Part shown: piece after piece, positions 5,412 to 8,419 of the stretch
Position numbering within the stretch: position 1 is the first letter of the stretch
Layout: every line of letters begins with the position of its first letter
NCBI GenBank assembly: GCA_021821235.1
Contig: JAKACS010000109.1
Location: 1-8,419, forward strand
DNA length: 8,419 nucleotides
Origin: Bacillota bacterium
GTDB taxonomy: Bacteria; Bacillota; Bacilli; Bacillales_B; DSM-18226
Direction: 5' to 3'
Made by a program: the position numbers and the translations under genes
Notes under the pieces: generated by a model
The model's database searches: none
The model's input: the letters and a program-made list of their open reading frames with translations, nothing else
What the model was told of the DNA's origin: nothing

Positions 5412-6239
5412 ATGGACATTTTTTCCTATCCATTTATGCAAAATGCTTTTATTGCAGGAAGTTTTGTCGCCATTCTTGCTGGTACGATTGGCGTTTTTGT
5501 TGTGGCGAGAAATCTTTCGTTTATTGCGCAGACTTTTTCGGAAATCGGATTTGCCGGAGCCTCTTTATCCATTTTTATGGGATGGGAGCCAATGGTAGGG
5601 CTGCTTGTTTTTACGACAGGAAGTGCTTTGGCTGTCTCCCAATTAGGGTTAAAAAACTTTCAACGTGAGGAAGCGATTGGTGTAGTATTTAGTTTTTTTA
5701 TGGGTCTAGGGCTGCTATTTCTATCGCTTTCAACAAGGCAATCAAATTCGGCGATTAGTTTGTTGTTCGGAAGTATTTTGGGGATCAGCAGTAAACAAGT
5801 ATGGATTTTGCTGGTTTTGTCAATAATCGTATTGCTCTTTCTGCTTCTTGGCTATCGTTTTCTCGTCATCGATACATTTGATCCGGTCGGTGCGGAGGCT
5901 AGAGGGTTGCCAGTAAGGGCGATATCATTAAGTTTTCTGCTGGTCCTTTCGATGGCAGTTGCCGGGACAATCCAAATTGTTGGCGCGCTACTTGTATTTG
6001 CCTTAATGATTACACCAGCTGCAACCGCTCGACACCTGACAAATCGGCTACCGGTAATGATTTTCCTCTCAGCCATTCTTTCTCTAGCTGGAGTTTGGAT
6101 TGGGCTATTTTTAAGTTATACCGTAAACTGGCCTGTGACCTTTTTTATTACTTTAATCGAGACAATCTTTTATTTTGCTGCTGTTTATTGGAAAAAATAC
6201 CAAACCGGTCGACATTTAGTTAAGCAGACAATAAAATAA
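5412..6239 (+). CDS. znuB: metal ABC transporter permease (ABC-3 family)
   Basis: A 275-residue integral membrane protein that forms the metal channel of the importer. Hydrophobic segments lie at about 10-32, 44-56, 60-78, 88-107, 129-149, 171-199, 215-236 and 242-260, so about eight membrane passes. The family's hallmark GALLVFALMITPAATA is at 191-206. FDPVGAEARGLPV (156-168) is the cytoplasmic coupling loop that contacts the ATPase, and SFIAQTFSEIGFAGASL (36-52) is the typical first conserved block. It starts 17 nt after znuC with AAAGGA (5395-5400) at a rather long spacing of 11 nt. It is the last gene of the operon; the order receptor-ATPase-permease is common in Bacillota. The C-terminus is Lys-rich. 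Confidence 0.92.
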   Translation: MDIFSYPFMQNAFIAGSFVAILAGTIGVFVVARNLSFIAQTFSEIGFAGASLSIFMGWEPMVGLLVFTTGSALAVSQLGLKNFQREEAIGVVFSFFMGLGLLFLSLSTRQSNSAISLLFGSILGISSKQVWILLVLSIIVLLFLLLGYRFLVIDTFDPVGAEARGLPVRAISLSFLLVLSMAVAGTIQIVGALLVFALMITPAATARHLTNRLPVMIFLSAILSLAGVWIGLFLSYTVNWPVTFFITLIETIFYFAAVYWKKYQTGRHLVKQTIK

Positions 6240-6260
6240 AGAGGGACAGCTTTTATTTTA
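6232..6260 (+). terminator. weak AT-rich hairpin at the end of znuB
   Basis: TAAAATAAA (6232-6240) and TTTATTTTA (6252-6260) form nine perfect A-T pairs that enclose the znuB stop codon. The stem has no GC pairs and no T run follows it (CTAAAAAAA), so termination here may be inefficient. Confidence 0.35.
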
Positions 6261-6301
6261 CTAAAAAAATTCTATTGGTTTCAATCAGATAAGGAAAAAA
6301 C

Positions 6302-6310
6302 TGTTAAGAT
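6302..6310 (+). promoter_or_regulatory. possible extended -10 promoter of ypvA
   Basis: TGTTAAGAT is a TGn-extended -10 with 4 of 6 core matches; no good -35 is seen 16-18 bp upstream. A start near 6317 would fall inside the hairpin at 6311-6328, so that hairpin would not block this transcript. Tentative. Confidence 0.3.
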
Positions 6311-6340
6311 ACGCCTCGATTTCGGCGTTTTTCTTTTGGA
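6311..6340 (+). terminator. short GC-rich hairpin with T run before ypvA
   Basis: ACGCC (6311-6315) pairs with GGCGT (6324-6328) around an 8-nt loop, followed by TTTTCTTTT (6329-6337). The stem is only 5 bp but GC-rich, and it probably ends znu transcription. It stands immediately before the ypvA ribosome site. Confidence 0.52.
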
Positions 6341-6348
6341 GGGATAGT

Positions 6349-8274
6349 GTGCAGAGTCGAATACCGTTTACAGTTTCAAAAGAAGAATCTTTTTACGATA
6401 AATTAGGGGAATGGATTGGCGACTTGTTTTACGAGATATTGCCTGAATCCGGGTTTGAGCTACGAGATGAACAAATTTATATGGCTTTCCAGCTGGAAAA
6501 AGCCTTTAAAGAGAAAAAAGTGATGTTTGCCGAGGCAGGTGTTGGAACAGGCAAGACGATCGCTTATTTGCTTTATGCTATTATGTATGCCCGCTATACG
6601 AATCAACCTGCAATTATTGCCTGTGCCGACGAGACGCTGATTGAGCAATTGGTAAAAGACGAAGGGGATATTGCCAAGCTTGAAAAAATATTGGGTCTTA
6701 ATATTGATGTCCGGTTGGCAAAATCGCGAGGGCAGTATTTATGTTTGCAAAAGCTGGACAATGAACGATTGTCAAATAGGCTGGATGAATTGAATGAAAT
6801 TGATCAATTGCTGCCGGACTTTGTCCGTTCTGGTGGGTCGATGCAGACATTTGAAAGATATGGAGATCGCCGCGACTACCCTACACTGTCAGATGAAAAA
6901 TGGGAGAAGCTAAGCTGGGATCCGCTGCAAGATTGTTTTTCTTGTGACAAACGACATCGCTGCGGGCTGACATTGCATCGTGATTATTATCGCCATGCGG
7001 AAGATTTAATCATCTGTTCACATGATTTTTATATGGAGCATATTTGGACAAAGGAATCGCGCAAACGAGAAGGGCAGCTGCCACTTCTGCCGGAGCATTC
7101 GGCCGTTGTTTTTGATGAAGGGCACTTATTGGAGTATGCCTGCCAGAAGGCATTAAGTTATCGGTTTACCGAACAAACGTTAGAAAATTTGTTGACTAGG
7201 CTGCTGGAAAACGATGTTCGTGAGGAGACATTGCATACGATAGAAGCTATTTTGTTCGAAAATGAGAAGTTTTTTACTATCATCTCGGAAAATTCCTATT
7301 CAGTGAATGGCTCAGAAAAGCAATTTATTAAAAAAACTGCACAGGTGTTAAACCAAGGCCATGCACTGCTACATCAATTAGAAAAGCTTGAAGAAGAGTT
7401 AGTCTTTGACAGCGAGCTTTATGTCATCAATGAGTATGATTTGAAAATTGTCGAGGAATACATCGAACAAATTGCCCATTCATTAGGGCTTTTCTTGCAA
7501 ACAATAAATGGTATTACATGGTTCGAAGAAAATACGGCTGAAAGAACACTTGTGATTATGCCAAAAATGGTAAAAGAAGTGATGCGCGATGAAGTCTTTT
7601 CGCAAAAAAAACCGTATATCTTTTCATCGGCAACCCTTTCCCATCAAAAATCGTTTGACTATATTGCTTCAAGTCTAGGCATTGATGATTATCTATCTTT
7701 TTCTGTTGCTTCACCTTTTCACTATCAGGAAAGAATGTGCATCCATCTACCGAAGTTTTCTGCAGGGGATTTCTTGGGGAAAGTTGACTATTTAATGAAG
7801 AGAATCAAGCAGACAGATGGCCGGGCACTGATCTTGGTTACAAATAAACAGGAATTAACCGATATCAAACAAATGCTTGGAAATCGGTTAAGTTATCCGC
7901 TTTATTTTGAGGGGGATGCTGAAATCAGCACTCTTGTCTCCAAATTTCAAAATGACGAACACGCTGTTTTGGTTGCTATGAATTTATGGGAAGGTCTTGA
8001 TATCCCGGGGCGTTCACTAGAAAATGTGCTGATTTTTTCTTTGCCTTTCCCGCCAAATGATCCAGTGTTTACAGCAAAAAGGGAAGGGGTTGCTGATCCG
8101 TTTGTTGAGGTGGATCTGCCGTATATGCTGCTACGTTTACGCCAAGGTGTTGGGCGGCTGATCCGCAGTGAGGAAGATCGTGGCGACGTTCATATTTTAT
8201 TGAATAATGAAATTGATCCAGTGTTGGAAAAAGCCATTATTGAAATATTGCCAACCACCCCGGTAAATGAATAA
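6349..8274 (+). CDS. ypvA: YpvA, DinG/XPD-type superfamily 2 ATP-dependent helicase
   Basis: A 641-residue helicase of the DinG/XPD branch, which unwinds DNA 5' to 3' and usually carries an iron-sulfur cluster. Motifs in order: Walker A AEAGVGTGKT (61-70, K69); four cysteines C132, C196, C199 and C205 in the place and pattern of the XPD/DinG cluster; the DEAH-type box VFDEGH (254-259, with G for A); FSSATL (425-430); NLWEGLDIPG (545-554); and the arginine-finger motif QGVGRLIRS (599-607). It has no N-terminal exonuclease domain, unlike the longer Bacillus DinG. The start is GTG 6349 behind GGAGGG (6338-6343); the length matches the roughly 640 residues I recall for B. subtilis YpvA. No SOS (LexA) box is visible upstream. 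The probable role is DNA repair or replication-conflict processing; the substrate is not known to me. It is a separate unit from znu. Confidence 0.94.
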   Translation: MQSRIPFTVSKEESFYDKLGEWIGDLFYEILPESGFELRDEQIYMAFQLEKAFKEKKVMFAEAGVGTGKTIAYLLYAIMYARYTNQPAIIACADETLIEQLVKDEGDIAKLEKILGLNIDVRLAKSRGQYLCLQKLDNERLSNRLDELNEIDQLLPDFVRSGGSMQTFERYGDRRDYPTLSDEKWEKLSWDPLQDCFSCDKRHRCGLTLHRDYYRHAEDLIICSHDFYMEHIWTKESRKREGQLPLLPEHSAVVFDEGHLLEYACQKALSYRFTEQTLENLLTRLLENDVREETLHTIEAILFENEKFFTIISENSYSVNGSEKQFIKKTAQVLNQGHALLHQLEKLEEELVFDSELYVINEYDLKIVEEYIEQIAHSLGLFLQTINGITWFEENTAERTLVIMPKMVKEVMRDEVFSQKKPYIFSSATLSHQKSFDYIASSLGIDDYLSFSVASPFHYQERMCIHLPKFSAGDFLGKVDYLMKRIKQTDGRALILVTNKQELTDIKQMLGNRLSYPLYFEGDAEISTLVSKFQNDEHAVLVAMNLWEGLDIPGRSLENVLIFSLPFPPNDPVFTAKREGVADPFVEVDLPYMLLRLRQGVGRLIRSEEDRGDVHILLNNEIDPVLEKAIIEILPTTPVNE

Positions 8275-8298
8275 AAAGCCCTGGCTAAATTGGAGGGC
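8273..8298 (-). terminator. minus-strand hairpin with T run converging on ypvA
   Basis: On the minus strand GCCCT (8298-8294) pairs with AGGGC (8282-8278) around an 11-nt loop, followed by TTTTT (8277-8273). On the + strand the hairpin follows the ypvA stop but has no T run. It may be the 3' terminator of a minus-strand transcript entering from beyond the window, or of a decayed element. Confidence 0.42.
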
Positions 8299-8340
8299 AC
8301 TGAAAAAGTTCTCTTGAATTTGGTTGTGCGTCTAAATTGG
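8285..8340. repeat. 9-bp direct repeat bracketing a 38-bp segment
   Basis: CTAAATTGG occurs at 8285-8293 and 8332-8340. The 38 bp between them begin AGGGCACTGAAAAAGTTCTC, which resembles, from memory, the terminal inverted repeat of some Bacillus insertion sequences (IS1182-like). No transposase is present. This may be a remnant of an excised or decayed element. Confidence 0.4.
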
Positions 8341-8366
8341 CTGTTGATTTCCGCTCCAATCAACAG
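8341..8366. repeat. perfect inverted repeat, likely collapsed interspersed element
   Basis: CTGTTGATT (8341-8349) and AATCAACAG (8358-8366) enclose TCCGCTCC. The words TGTTGATTTCCGCTCC and CCGCTCCAATCAACA are, as I recall, the two ends of a longer GC-rich Bacillus palindromic repeat. Here they overlap, as if the middle had been deleted. Confidence 0.5.
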
Positions 8367-8384
8367 AGTTCTTTTAACTAGGAA

Positions 8385-8419
8385 AGGTATAATTTCTCAT
8401 TATTATGAGGATTATACCT
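8385..8419. repeat. large imperfect palindrome at the window edge
   Basis: AGGTATAAT (8385-8393) is the exact reverse complement of ATTATACCT (8411-8419). Inside it, CTCAT (8396-8400) pairs with ATGAG (8405-8409) around TATT. The 35-nt hairpin ends on the last base of the window and may extend further, so its nature (operator, terminator or element end) cannot be decided. Confidence 0.5.

Overview
The window looks like chromosomal DNA from a spore-forming Bacillus-type member of the Bacillota. The evidence is a CotD-type spore coat protein with a candidate SigK/GerE promoter, a type B RNase P RNA, and GpsB, YpsA, YpsC and YpvA proteins that match the lengths I remember for Bacillus subtilis. 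DNA is moderately AT-rich and every recognised gene lies on the + strand. I could not place it in a genus.

Layout. Positions 1-430 hold a possible tail of an upstream gene, then a sporulation promoter, cotD and its terminator. Positions 504-2052 hold ypsA (SLOG-fold protein), gpsB (division/cell-wall adaptor) and rnpB (RNase P RNA) with a strong terminator. Positions 2091-2189 hold a GC-rich interspersed repeat with 8-bp flanking direct repeats; its right edge appears to supply the -35 of the next promoter. Positions 2254-3450 hold ypsC (THUMP-type RNA methyltransferase) and a terminator. Positions 3490-6260 hold a three-gene metal ABC transporter operon: lipoprotein receptor, ATPase, permease. 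It is preceded by one strong and one weaker Zur-like operator bracketing a SigA-type promoter, so the simplest reading is a zinc-uptake system switched on by zinc starvation. Positions 6302-8274 hold ypvA, a DinG/XPD-type helicase with four putative iron-sulfur cysteines. Positions 8275-8419 hold no gene but are dense in repeats and palindromes and look like debris of mobile or interspersed elements.

How it fits together. The housekeeping genes (ypsA-gpsB-rnpB-ypsC-ypvA) form a neighbourhood typical of Bacillus as I remember it. The zinc operon between ypsC and ypvA looks like an accessory insert with its own control. I found no CRISPR array, toxin-antitoxin pair, phage gene or clearly new multi-gene system. 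The points most worth a second look are the paired Zur-like operators, the glutamate replacing the usual first metal-ligand histidine of the receptor, the repeat-derived promoter of ypsC, and the repeat-rich end of the window.
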